Positions 1 to 6,468 of a stretch of 11,693 nucleotides of DNA are shown here, piece after piece. Source of the stretch: Candidatus Hecatellales archaeon. GTDB lineage: Archaea; Thermoproteota; Bathyarchaeia; Hecatellales; Hecatellaceae. The notes beneath the pieces were generated by a model that worked only from the letters and a program-made list of their open reading frames with translations, was not told the DNA's origin and ran no database searches. The stretch is taken from positions 1-11,693 of the forward strand of contig QMYF01000004.1 of assembly GCA_003662515.1 (NCBI GenBank), in the 5' to 3' direction. The first letter of the stretch is position 1; every line of letters begins with the position of its first letter. Position numbers and translations under genes: made by a program.

Positions 1-306
1 GAAAGGTTGGACTCGAAGTTTATTTTCTGGCTTCACGAGGCTAAGAGCTTAGAAAGGGCGGAGCAGCTTTTCAAGGAGAGGCTGGAGCCAGGCTTCCACC
101 TGGTGGTGAGGCTTCGAAGGCTTCAAGCCGAAAGACGTATCTACCTGGTTACCGCTCTCCCCGAAACCTTGGCCTCCCTTTTAGGCTTTAGGGTTTTCCG
201 CACCATGGATGATGCCTTACATACAGCTTTCCGAGGGTTGGGTGGGGGAAGAGTTTTGGCGGTGCCGCAGGCCTTGAAGGTTTTGCCTAAAATTAGAGGG
301 GCATGA
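1..306 (+). CDS. LarA-like (nickel-dependent lactate racemase family) protein, C-terminal fragment
   Basis: The reading frame is open from the first base, so the N-terminal part lies outside the window; about 101 residues are visible. The fragment has the look of the LarA/DUF2088 C-terminus: a helical stretch (FWLHEAKSLERAEQLF), a strand with IYLVTALPE, a predicted helix with the 'MDDALHTAF' pattern that corresponds to the family's 'leeALeeAl', and a final strand RVLAVPQALKVLP that matches the usual 'vlviPhg..tLPvl' ending. LarA enzymes racemise lactate or related 2-hydroxyacids using a nickel-pincer nucleotide; substrate specificity across homologues is wide. The nickel- and cofactor-binding residues are upstream and cannot be checked. 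A TTG at position 7 is in frame but is unlikely to be the true start. The end overlaps the convergent protease gene by 14 bases. The assignment rests on a pattern match to the C-terminal domain only. Confidence 0.6.
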   Translation, partial: ERLDSKFIFWLHEAKSLERAEQLFKERLEPGFHLVVRLRRLQAERRIYLVTALPETLASLLGFRVFRTMDDALHTAFRGLGGGRVLAVPQALKVLPKIRGA

Positions 307-1429
307 AAACCACGGCGCTGAGAACTAGGATGGCATAGGCGAGGACGCCTAGGGCGAGTCTCCCCCTAGATAGAGGCGAAAGGTCGTCGAGAGGCCCCAT
401 ATGTTTTCTTCCCATAAGGAAGAGGATGAGGAGGCCGAAGAACCAGAAGCCTGTGAGGAAGGCTACCACCACTCCTATGAAGGAGGCTACCATGTGGCCT
501 TTCTCGCCGAACATGGCTCTTGCAATGTGGCCTCCGTCTAGCTGCCAGGCTGGAAGCAGGTTTAGGTAGGTTATGACGAAGCCTATCCAGGCAGCCATCC
601 CGATGGGCGGCATAAGCATGAAGTTTCCCGCAGCCTCAGGCGCGAAAGCCGTCATGATAAGCTCCCAAGCCAGCGTGGAAGGCAGGCTTATCAAGCTGAT
701 TCCTTGGGCTTCAAGCTGAGCCATAAAGGAGGGCTCCACAATCCTGCTCATGTTTACCGCTAGGATGGCTACGAGAATGGTTATGATGAAGCCTGTTACA
801 GGCCCGCTGAACCCCAAGTCGAAGAGCTGGTCTCGGTTTACTGGAGGCTCCTTCTGCATGATGACGGCTCCCAGGGTTCCGAAGCCTATGGGGAAGGGTG
901 GCCCCGGGATAAAGTAGGGCAAAGTAGACTTTATCCCGCTTATCATGGCTGAAATTTTATGTCCAAGCTCGTGGAGGCCTACGATGGCGAGGAGGGCGAT
1001 GGTGAAGAACGCTGCATGCATGTAAATGTTTTCTTGGAAAATTCTGCTCCAAACCGTGGAGTTTATGTATCCGCTTATGAAGATGGTGACCACGGTTATG
1101 GCGAAGAGGATGGGTGGAAGCCTGCTCGGCTTCTCCGAAACCGGAGGCTTAACCAGAACCTTAATGGTAGGCTCTCCCCTAATGCTGCGGAGCAGCGGAA
1201 TTAAACCGTAGGGTTTAAGCTTTTTCACCAGCCTTTGGAAGGCCTGCTTCGTGTCGGGGTGAACTTTAATCTTGAAGCTGGGGGAGCCGAACTCGAAAAC
1301 CACAGCCTCCACAGGGAACTCAGACTCTATTATGCTTTGAACCTCAGCAAAGCTTATGATGGGTGTAATCTGAACTGGCTCCTCGTTTTTACGGTTCATG
1401 TTCTGCTTCCTGCCAGCGTTTCCATCCAT
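293..1429 (-). CDS. Site-2 protease family (M50) intramembrane zinc metalloprotease
   Basis: Membrane-embedded zinc protease homologue of 378 residues. Residues 1-100 form a soluble N-terminal domain without a signal peptide. From residue 105 on there are several hydrophobic segments (about 106-122, 138-155, 205-225, 275-293, 312-340 and 358-376). The zinc-binding HELGH is at 153-157 inside a membrane segment, and the second motif, NLLPAWQLDGGHIARA with Asp298, supplies the third ligand; this is the layout of the S2P group resembling plant EGY proteins. Such enzymes cleave transmembrane substrates, often to release regulators, but no substrate is evident here. The start at 1429 is ATG without a clear Shine-Dalgarno sequence; a second ATG at residue 11 has a weak AGGAAG upstream and is a plausible alternative. 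The gene is divergent from the acetyltransferase gene and convergent with the LarA-like gene. Confidence 0.9.
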   Translation of the reverse strand: MDGNAGRKQNMNRKNEEPVQITPIISFAEVQSIIESEFPVEAVVFEFGSPSFKIKVHPDTKQAFQRLVKKLKPYGLIPLLRSIRGEPTIKVLVKPPVSEKPSRLPPILFAITVVTIFISGYINSTVWSRIFQENIYMHAAFFTIALLAIVGLHELGHKISAMISGIKSTLPYFIPGPPFPIGFGTLGAVIMQKEPPVNRDQLFDLGFSGPVTGFIITILVAILAVNMSRIVEPSFMAQLEAQGISLISLPSTLAWELIMTAFAPEAAGNFMLMPPIGMAAWIGFVITYLNLLPAWQLDGGHIARAMFGEKGHMVASFIGVVVAFLTGFWFFGLLILFLMGRKHMGPLDDLSPLSRGRLALGVLAYAILVLSAVVFMPL

Positions 1430-1474
1430 GTTAAAGGTTTAGGAGCCATTAAAGGGTAACGTTTAACCTTTAAC
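1430..1474. repeat. Inverted repeat in divergent intergenic region
   Basis: GTTAAAGGTT at 1430-1439 is matched by its exact reverse complement AACCTTTAAC at 1465-1474. The core TTAAAGG also occurs at 1449-1455, giving three copies in two orientations. The element lies between the divergent protease and acetyltransferase genes, directly upstream of the protease start. It could be an operator or simply AT-rich promoter sequence; similar words (TTAAAGGTTTA) occur inside coding genes nearby, which weakens the case. Confidence 0.35.
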
Positions 1475-1534
1475 CCGGAAGATTCATATTTGTATCCTTA
1501 AAATTGTAGTCTATTTCAGGCTGGGTAGGGGATA

Positions 1535-2083
1535 ATGGCTGGCGGGGCAGCCTACAAGGTCAGAAGATTCCGGGAGGAAGACCTCTCCAGCGTGGTGGAA
1601 ATAAACAGGAAATGTCTCCCTGAAAACTATTCCTCCACCTTCTTCATCGACATTTACCGTTCCCACCCTGAAACCTTTCTTGTGGCTGAATGGGAGGGGA
1701 AAGTGGTAGCCTACATCATGTGCCGTGTTGAACATGGTTTTTCCGAGCTTTCCCGCCTGAGAATTGTGAGGAAAGGCCACATTATTTCGCTGGCTGTGCT
1801 GCCTGAGCATAGGCTTAAAGGTTTAGCCACCCTGCTGCTCGTTAAGGCTATGGAGGCTCTCCACAGCAGGTATGGTTGCAGTGAAGTATATTTAGAGGTT
1901 AGGGTTTCCAACCAGCCTGCCATAAACCTCTACCGTAAACTAGGCTTCAAAGAGGCTAAAATCATAAACCACTACTACATAGACGGTGAAAACGCTTTCC
2001 TGATGGCTAGGAGGCTCCCCCTAGGAGAGGGGGAGGAGAAAACTTTTCTCTCAGCTCTGCAGGCTGCCCTAGATTCCTCCTAA
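1535..2083 (+). CDS. rimI: Ard1/RimI-like protein N-alpha-acetyltransferase (GNAT)
   Basis: Single-domain GNAT of 182 residues that transfers acetyl from acetyl-CoA to protein N-termini in the cytoplasm. The GNAT start motif YKVRRFREEDLSSVVEINR is at 7-25. The acetyl-CoA pyrophosphate loop RLKGLA (Q/RxxGxG/A) is at 93-98, preceded by the strand HIISLAVLPE. Motif B, VYLEVRVSNQPAINLYRKLGF, runs from 118 to 138, and the tail contains YYIDGENAFLMAR. These segments closely resemble the archaeal Ard1 family characterised in Saccharolobus, which acetylates several N-terminal sequences including that of Alba. The ATG at 1535 is preceded by a G-rich stretch (GGGTAGGGG) that may be the ribosome binding site. 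About 20 residues at the C-terminus extend past the usual domain end. The gene converges on the aminopeptidase gene with a 4-base overlap (CTAA). Confidence 0.88.
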   Translation: MAGGAAYKVRRFREEDLSSVVEINRKCLPENYSSTFFIDIYRSHPETFLVAEWEGKVVAYIMCRVEHGFSELSRLRIVRKGHIISLAVLPEHRLKGLATLLLVKAMEALHSRYGCSEVYLEVRVSNQPAINLYRKLGFKEAKIINHYYIDGENAFLMARRLPLGEGEEKTFLSALQAALDSS

Positions 2084-3237
2084 AGGTTCACAGGTTTTCC
2101 TCCCCGCATCACCGTTTCCCCATCCACGAGAAGCTCCCCCCTACTCATATCTTTTATCATGTCGAGATGGCTGGACGCCTTGTTTTTCCCGTGGTAGGCG
2201 CCGGTGTTGCTTCCTATGGCTATATGGATGGTTCCATAGATTTTCTCGTCGACAATTATGCTTCCCCCCGTGTATTCTGCTCCAGGGTTGCAGCCTATCC
2301 CCAGCTCCGCGATTCTATCTTTATCGCCTGTGTTGGCTTCAAGGAAACGGCTGAAAACCTCTACGCCCTCTTGGGCCTCATATTCGGCCACTCGTCCCTC
2401 CCTGAACACCAGTTTTAAGCCTCGGATTTTTCCGAAGCTTGGAATGGCAACCCTCCCAAATTTTATGACGCCTTCAGCAGTCTCCTCGAGAGGGGCCACA
2501 AAGACTTCCCCTGAAGGAATGTTTAAGCCTACGTCGCCCCGGGCGATATCCTCCTCGGAAAGGTATCCGTCGTCTACAAGGATGGGCCTACCCTTAATGT
2601 TAAAGGTTAAATTGGTTCCATCCTCAGCCCTAATCGTAACCTGGTCTCCCCCCTCTAAAGCCTGCCGATAGTAGTGGCAAAGCCTTCGCACTTCCTCGCT
2701 GAAGGAGAACCTTATGCTGTTGAAGAAGATTTCCCTGAACTTTTCAACGGGGCACCCATAGCCTTCCGCAGCTCCAGGTATAGGCCATCCAAAGTAAACC
2801 CAGCGAACCTTCCGCTGGTCCAAGATTTCTCTGAGCTTCTGCTTGTGGGGGGCAGCCAGCTTAACCCTGTCGGTAAGGTTTTGACTCCAGTTGGGGTTGT
2901 CCTCCTCGCCAATATAGATGGATACGTCTATGGTTTTGGCTAGGGCTTCAGCCATGGGATTCATTTGGGCTAAAGATTCCTCCGGGGAGAGGGTGAACCT
3001 GGCCTTCTGTCTGGCTGAACTGTAGGGTAGGAGAAGCGTGTGAGCTCCAACCTTCCAGCATTCCTCCTCCACCTTTAAGGCGAACCTTTCACAGGTGGGG
3101 TCCGTCGCATTATAGGTTATGCGGACGGCTTCAAAACTGCCGTCAGGCTTCCTTCCAACCTTTAAAGATTCCCGGATAAGCTTTCCGGCGAGTTCCTCCA
3201 TCTCTTTATCTGTGAGCTCTCCAGCCATTTCAACCAC
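2080..3237 (-). CDS. M29-family (thermophilic) metallo-aminopeptidase
   Basis: Cytosolic dinuclear-metal aminopeptidase of 385 residues, the usual family length (about 370-410), which removes N-terminal residues from peptides. The expected metal ligands are all present: Glu244 in NIPSGEVFVAPLE, Glu311 in AELGIGCNP, His338 in GTIHIAIGSN, and His357 and Asp359 in KNKASSHLDMI. The N-terminal half (1-200) is the less conserved domain that shapes the active-site chamber in known structures. The start at 3237 is GTG; an in-frame ATG at residue 4 (3228) is an equally good candidate, and neither has a strong Shine-Dalgarno sequence. It is divergent from apgM with only 50 bases between them, so promoters must overlap. 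The family is recognised with confidence; the preferred peptide substrate is not visible from sequence. Confidence 0.92.
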   Translation of the reverse strand: MVEMAGELTDKEMEELAGKLIRESLKVGRKPDGSFEAVRITYNATDPTCERFALKVEEECWKVGAHTLLLPYSSARQKARFTLSPEESLAQMNPMAEALAKTIDVSIYIGEEDNPNWSQNLTDRVKLAAPHKQKLREILDQRKVRWVYFGWPIPGAAEGYGCPVEKFREIFFNSIRFSFSEEVRRLCHYYRQALEGGDQVTIRAEDGTNLTFNIKGRPILVDDGYLSEEDIARGDVGLNIPSGEVFVAPLEETAEGVIKFGRVAIPSFGKIRGLKLVFREGRVAEYEAQEGVEVFSRFLEANTGDKDRIAELGIGCNPGAEYTGGSIIVDEKIYGTIHIAIGSNTGAYHGKNKASSHLDMIKDMSRGELLVDGETVMRGGKPVNL

Positions 3238-3287
3238 GAGAGAAATATAGCTGGGCTGGGTTAATGTGCATTTAGGCTTGAGGAGCC

Positions 3288-4499
3288 ATGAAGTTTATGC
3301 TTGTAATTGGGGATGGAATGTCGGATGAGGTTAGGCCTGGAACCCCTCTGGCGGAGGCCTACCACCCCTACATGGATTTCATCGCCTCCAACGGGCTCTG
3401 CGGCCTCCTAGACACGGTTCCTGAAGGGTTCCCGCCAAGCTCCGAGGTTGCCATCATGAACATCCTCGGCTATGATCCCCGACGCTACCAGATTAGCCGT
3501 GGCCCCCTTGAGGCGGCAGGCTTAAAAATTAGGCTTAGGGAGGGCGAGATCGCTTTACGTTGCAACCTGGTTACGGTTAGGGAAGGCCGGCTTGTAGACT
3601 ATTCGGCTGGCCATATTTCGACGGAGGAGGCTGCAGAGCTTTTGGAAGCCTTGGAGAAGGAGAGGATTGGGGGAGGCGCCTTAAGCTTCCATGTGGGGGT
3701 TAGCTATAGGCATGTGGCCGTGTTGAAGGGTGGCTCGGAAGCCTTAGAATGCTACCCGCCTCACGACCATATGGGCGAACCCTTAGACAGGCTGAAGATT
3801 AAGGCTTTAAGTGGGGAGGCTGAAGCCTCGGCGAGACTGCTAAACAAGGTTTCAGAGGAATCCTTCAAAATTCTTTCCCGCCACCCTGTGAACCTGGAAA
3901 GGGAGAAGAAAGGTAAAAATCCTGGAAACATGGTTTGGTTTTGGGCTCCAGGGGGGAGGCCTAACCTTCCCCCCTTCATGCAGGCTTTCAATCTTGACGG
4001 TGCAGCCATCTCGGCGGTGAACGTGGTGAAAGGTTTAGCCTTCCTCTTAGGCATGCAGGTTATCGAGGTTCCGGGGGCAACCGGCTATCTTGACACGAAC
4101 CATGAGGGGAAGGCTGAAGCCGCCCTCAAAGCCTTAGACTCCTACGATTTCGTGCTGGTCCACGTGGAGGCTCCCGACGAGGCAGCCCATCAGGGAGACT
4201 TCAAGCTTAAAGTTAAGGCCATCGAGGATTTAGATGAACGGCTGCTCAGAAGGCTGGTGGAAGGCTTAGAAGAGCGCAGGGAAGAGTTTGCAATAGCTGT
4301 TCTCCCCGACCATGCCACACCCGTCAACGTTAAAACCCATACGAGGGATCCTGTCCCCTTCGCCTTCTACACTTTCCCGCCTAGACCCGGCAGGGTTAGG
4401 CCTGCCGAAAGGTTTGATGAGGTTTCAGCCAGCCGTACAGGTTTAAGGCTGGAAGCCTCCAAGTTTATGTCTTTCTTTCTCGGCCGAGGTTTCCCTTAG
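3288..4499 (+). CDS. apgM: 2,3-bisphosphoglycerate-independent phosphoglycerate mutase, archaeal type
   Basis: Interconverts 3-phosphoglycerate and 2-phosphoglycerate in glycolysis and gluconeogenesis; a metalloenzyme of the alkaline phosphatase superfamily. The protein is 403 residues, as expected for the archaeal (ApgM) form, which is shorter than the bacterial iPGM. Visible active-site pieces are the metal-binding Asp9 in VIGDGMSDE, the phospho-accepting serine in PPSSEVAIMNILGYDP (Ser52 by alignment), HVEAPDEAAHQGDFKLK near 287-303 with Asp and His metal ligands, and LPDHATPVNVKTHTRDPVPF near 340-359 with the remaining Asp/His ligands. The ATG at 3288 follows GAGGAG with only a 2-base gap, so a leaderless or short-leader transcript is possible. 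The 3' end overlaps a small minus-strand gene by 35 bases. There is no sign of truncation. Confidence 0.95.
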   Translation: MKFMLVIGDGMSDEVRPGTPLAEAYHPYMDFIASNGLCGLLDTVPEGFPPSSEVAIMNILGYDPRRYQISRGPLEAAGLKIRLREGEIALRCNLVTVREGRLVDYSAGHISTEEAAELLEALEKERIGGGALSFHVGVSYRHVAVLKGGSEALECYPPHDHMGEPLDRLKIKALSGEAEASARLLNKVSEESFKILSRHPVNLEREKKGKNPGNMVWFWAPGGRPNLPPFMQAFNLDGAAISAVNVVKGLAFLLGMQVIEVPGATGYLDTNHEGKAEAALKALDSYDFVLVHVEAPDEAAHQGDFKLKVKAIEDLDERLLRRLVEGLEERREEFAIAVLPDHATPVNVKTHTRDPVPFAFYTFPPRPGRVRPAERFDEVSASRTGLRLEASKFMSFFLGRGFP

Positions 4500-4674
4500 T
4501 CTTCAGCTTTAAGGCGAAGAATATGGCGAGGCATAGGGCGGCGGGAGCGTAGAAAATGTAGATTTCAAATTCCGGGTTTAACACCGGGCCGTACAGGATT
4601 TTGGAAACCTGGAGGATTACGGCTGCTATGATGATTATTAGGAAGGCTTGAAGCCAGCCTTTAGGCTCTTGAAT
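4465..4674 (-). CDS. Small two-helix membrane protein, unknown function
   Basis: A 69-residue reading frame on the minus strand, not recognised as any family. It has two clear hydrophobic segments: WLQAFLIIIIAAVILQVSKI (about residues 7-26) and YIFYAPAALCLAIFFAL (about 39-55), separated by a short polar loop (YGPVLNPEFE), with a basic tail KLKTKGNLGRERKT. That organisation argues it is a real product. No ATG, GTG or TTG lies in frame ahead of the first helix; the frame is closed by TGA at 4689-4687. The best start I can see is ATT at 4674, placed 8 bases after a GGAG at 4686-4683; the coordinates use it. The frame begins just after the stop of rpoK, so it is probably co-transcribed with it. 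The 3' end overlaps apgM by 35 bases in antisense. A degraded or mis-sequenced start is the alternative. Confidence 0.5.
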   Translation of the reverse strand: MQEPKGWLQAFLIIIIAAVILQVSKILYGPVLNPEFEIYIFYAPAALCLAIFFALKLKTKGNLGRERKT

Positions 4675-4690
4675 GCTTAAGTCTCCTCAC

Positions 4691-4936
4691 CTAGAGGAGG
4701 TCTTGCAAGGCCACGTCAACATAGCTTCCATCTGGAAGCTTCCTTCGAATGGTTATGGGTAAAACTTTCCTTTCAAGCTCCAGCCTGGCAATGTCGATGG
4801 GCTTGGTTACCCCTTCAGGAACCTCTATAAGGACGGGGGCTCCCAGGCTTATTTGGAGGGCTCGAGCTCCAATAACTCTAGCCTTCTCAAACCTGGTGAG
4901 CTTGGGAGGACCGATAATAGATATTTTGGACTCTAT
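4691..4936 (-). CDS. rpoK: DNA-directed RNA polymerase subunit K (Rpo6, RPB6/omega homologue)
   Basis: Small core subunit of archaeal RNA polymerase that clamps and stabilises the largest subunit, homologous to eukaryotic RPB6 and bacterial omega. The diagnostic block reads PPKLTRFEKARVIGARALQI, followed by SLGAPVLIEV, then DIARLELERKVLPITIRRKL and PDGSY. These are the conserved RPB6/omega helices in the right order and with nearly invariant residues, so identity is not in doubt. The start is uncertain: the frame is open back to a TGA at 4975-4973, but none of the codons between it and the conserved block is ATG, GTG or TTG. The coordinates use ATA at 4936, about 9 bases after a GGGGG run, which gives 81 residues; ATT at 4954 is another option. 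It sits apart from its usual ribosomal and polymerase neighbours and is followed directly by a small membrane-protein gene. Confidence 0.88.
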   Translation of the reverse strand: MESKISIIGPPKLTRFEKARVIGARALQISLGAPVLIEVPEGVTKPIDIARLELERKVLPITIRRKLPDGSYVDVALQDLL

Positions 4937-4981
4937 AGTCTTTAACCCCCAAATAACCCTCCAATTTTCAACTCAGCGCAG

Positions 4982-5002
4982 CCGGCCTTCACCTGAGGCC
5001 GG
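4982..5002. repeat. Perfect 7-bp hairpin in the rpoK leader
   Basis: CCGGCCT (4982-4988) and AGGCCGG (4996-5002) are exact reverse complements around a 7-base spacer. On the minus strand this would form a strong RNA hairpin in the presumed 5' leader of rpoK, roughly 20 bases ahead of the G-rich run near its start. The minus-strand sequence GGTGAAGGCCG occurs twice, once within this hairpin and once about 50 bases upstream (around 5033-5043). It could be a leader structure, a terminator-like element or part of a small RNA; no known riboswitch or box C/D pattern was recognised. Confidence 0.4.
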
Positions 5003-5088
5003 AAACCTTGGTTCAAAGCTTAAATGCAAGGGCGGCCTTCACCAAATAACTTCCAGTATAAAGCTAAAACATCAGTTGAGATATATAG

Positions 5089-5100
5089 TTTATAAATTTT
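5089..5100 (-). promoter_or_regulatory. TATA-like promoter element, probably for rpoK
   Basis: The minus strand reads AAAATTTATAAA, a good match to the archaeal TATA box (TTTAWAWA), in an AT-rich patch just downstream of the stop of the sugar-isomerase-like gene. Transcription would start roughly 25 bases further, near 5065, giving rpoK a leader of about 130 bases that includes the hairpin at 4982-5002. A second weaker candidate (CTTTATAC on the minus strand, around 5056-5063) lies within that leader. No other gene on this strand is positioned to use it. Confidence 0.4.
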
Positions 5101-5113
5101 ACCGCAGCAAACC

Positions 5114-6379
5114 TCAGATTTCAACGGTTTCGGCTCCTATTTGCTCTCCGAGGCTTACCAGCACAGCCTTAAGGTTGCCGTAGGCTAAAACCTGATGGTT
5201 GCCTGAAAGCTTCAGCAAGGTTTCCGGGTTTCCTGAAATTTCTATTTCGGCTTGGGTTCGGCAGAGCTTGAGGTTTCCAAGCTGGCTTTCAACAAGGTTT
5301 CCTGAGGCTACGGTGAGCCTTAACGGTTTGAGGGAGAGGTGGGCGAGGGTTACCTCCCCCTTGGCTAGCGGGACATCCAAGGCGGCTCCAGCACCAGTTT
5401 CAAAATGGCTTCTCACCTTCATGAGGCTTCCATGCTCGGCAAGCTGGTAGGGCGCTGTGCAGTGAGCCAAAGTTACCTTACTTTCCTTGAAGTCTACCTT
5501 GGAGAGGTTGGCTATCCACGTCGGCCTGCCTGAGGCTTCAGCCAAGGCTACGTAGAGGGGGAGAGCCGCCAGGTCTGCCTCGCAGAGCGCTGGGATTCCA
5601 TCGTCGTTTAGCAGGGAGAGGGCGAGGCAAGGGGTGAAACCGTTTTGAACGATGAAGCTGAAGCAGTCTATGGTTAGGGTGGAGGCTTCCAGCTGGGAGG
5701 CGATTTCCCTCATGGCTAGGTAGAGTCTTAAAGGTTTCTCCAGCTCTGAGGTTTCCAGCTCAAGGATTTCAGCCTTCCTAAGCCTTTCCCTTAAAAGGTC
5801 CTCAACCCTAGACTGGGGAAACCTGTTTAACGTTTCCTTTAACCCTTCAAAAGAGTAAAACACCGTTTTTATGCCGAAGATTCTGGAGATTTCCTCAGCT
5901 TCGCTTTTAAATCTTTCTTTGCGTTCATCCCCGGTGAAGAGGAGTAGGGTTAGCTGGCTGAGCTTTCTTAGGAGGTTGGAGGCTTGAGCCTCCGCGAGGA
6001 TGCCGCTTGGAGGATGGTCCAGACTTCCGTAGAGCAGTTTCCCCCTCCAAAGGTTTCTAGCCTCCATTTTCTCTTTGGCGCTTAGGGCTGAGGGCAGACT
6101 GTTATTTTCGTCGTAAGCCCAGAGAAGCCATCTTTTCCCTGAAGCCAGCTCGGCGGCGAGGCTGCTGGCTCCCCCGCTGGCTATGAAAACCACTACGGCG
6201 TCGTATTCTTCAGGGTTGAAGAGGGGTGCTTCCTCCACGCTGACTACAGGCTTTAGGGGGCCGAAAACCTTGATATTCTCCTTCTCCAGGGTTTTTCTTG
6301 CCTTCAGAATTCTGCTTGAAACCTTCCCTCGGTGAATGGGGGAGGCTACGGGGATGAGGAATACCGTCGGCTTCTCCAT
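5114..6379 (-). CDS. L-fucose/L-arabinose isomerase-like protein
   Basis: A protein of 421 residues with the layout of the FucI/AraA sugar isomerase superfamily: an N-terminal Rossmann-like part (VFLIPVASPIHRGKV at 6-20, AVVVFIASGG at 61-70), a central region with TIDCFSFI (236-243) and PALCEADLAALPLY (263-276), and a C-terminal beta-rich domain. Candidate metal ligands are Glu267 and Asp269 of CEADL and His395 in LSGNHQVLAYGNL; His306 (LAHCTAP) and His325 (SHFETGAGAALDVPLAKGEV) are also in family-typical places. Family members isomerise aldoses to ketoses with Mn2+, but archaeal paralogues of this type are largely uncharacterised, so the substrate is open. The start at 6379 (ATG) is chosen over an in-frame GTG at 6424 because GGAGG lies 7 bases upstream and the predicted transcription start falls near 6410. 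It is divergent from the DegT-fold gene. Confidence 0.7.
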   Translation of the reverse strand: MEKPTVFLIPVASPIHRGKVSSRILKARKTLEKENIKVFGPLKPVVSVEEAPLFNPEEYDAVVVFIASGGASSLAAELASGKRWLLWAYDENNSLPSALSAKEKMEARNLWRGKLLYGSLDHPPSGILAEAQASNLLRKLSQLTLLLFTGDERKERFKSEAEEISRIFGIKTVFYSFEGLKETLNRFPQSRVEDLLRERLRKAEILELETSELEKPLRLYLAMREIASQLEASTLTIDCFSFIVQNGFTPCLALSLLNDDGIPALCEADLAALPLYVALAEASGRPTWIANLSKVDFKESKVTLAHCTAPYQLAEHGSLMKVRSHFETGAGAALDVPLAKGEVTLAHLSLKPLRLTVASGNLVESQLGNLKLCRTQAEIEISGNPETLLKLSGNHQVLAYGNLKAVLVSLGEQIGAETVEI

Positions 6380-6420
6380 TTTTAGGCCTCCCGAGCAGGC
6401 TAGACGGGTGTTCTCAGCCG

Positions 6421-6468
6421 CCACGTAAAAGGATTTATAGCTTCAGGTCTGGGAAAGATTTTACGTGG
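6421..6468. promoter_or_regulatory. Divergent promoter with 10-bp inverted repeat
   Basis: CCACGTAAAA at 6421-6430 is the exact reverse complement of TTTTACGTGG at 6459-6468; the 28 bases between hold the element ATTTATAG (6433-6440), which reads CTATAAAT on the other strand. One TATA-like box could therefore serve both directions, with starts near 6462 (+) and 6410 (-). The left arm covers the alternative GTG of the sugar-isomerase-like gene and the right arm covers the GTG at 6465 of the DegT-fold gene. A symmetrical site flanking a shared promoter suggests binding of a dimeric regulator; which regulator is unknown. Confidence 0.5.

Noticed and set aside
2167..2943. Several plus-strand frames of 80-137 codons antisense to the aminopeptidase gene
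   Set aside because: The minus strand carries all M29 metal ligands in order; the plus-strand products have no recognisable motifs.
4980..5113. Possible tRNA or box C/D guide RNA in the gap before rpoK
   Set aside because: No cloverleaf arms with TTCRA or a CCA-side acceptor stem were found; isolated CTGA and TGATGT words are not arranged as paired C/D and C'/D' boxes.
4749..5183. 144-codon plus-strand reading frame
   Set aside because: It is antisense to rpoK and its leader. The protein from the minus strand has the full RNA polymerase K signature, so the plus-strand frame is a shadow.
6380..6424. 15-residue N-terminal extension of the sugar-isomerase-like protein starting from GTG at 6424
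   Set aside because: A GGAGG lies 7 bases ahead of the ATG at 6379, the family fold begins right after it, and the extension would overlap the inverted-repeat promoter.
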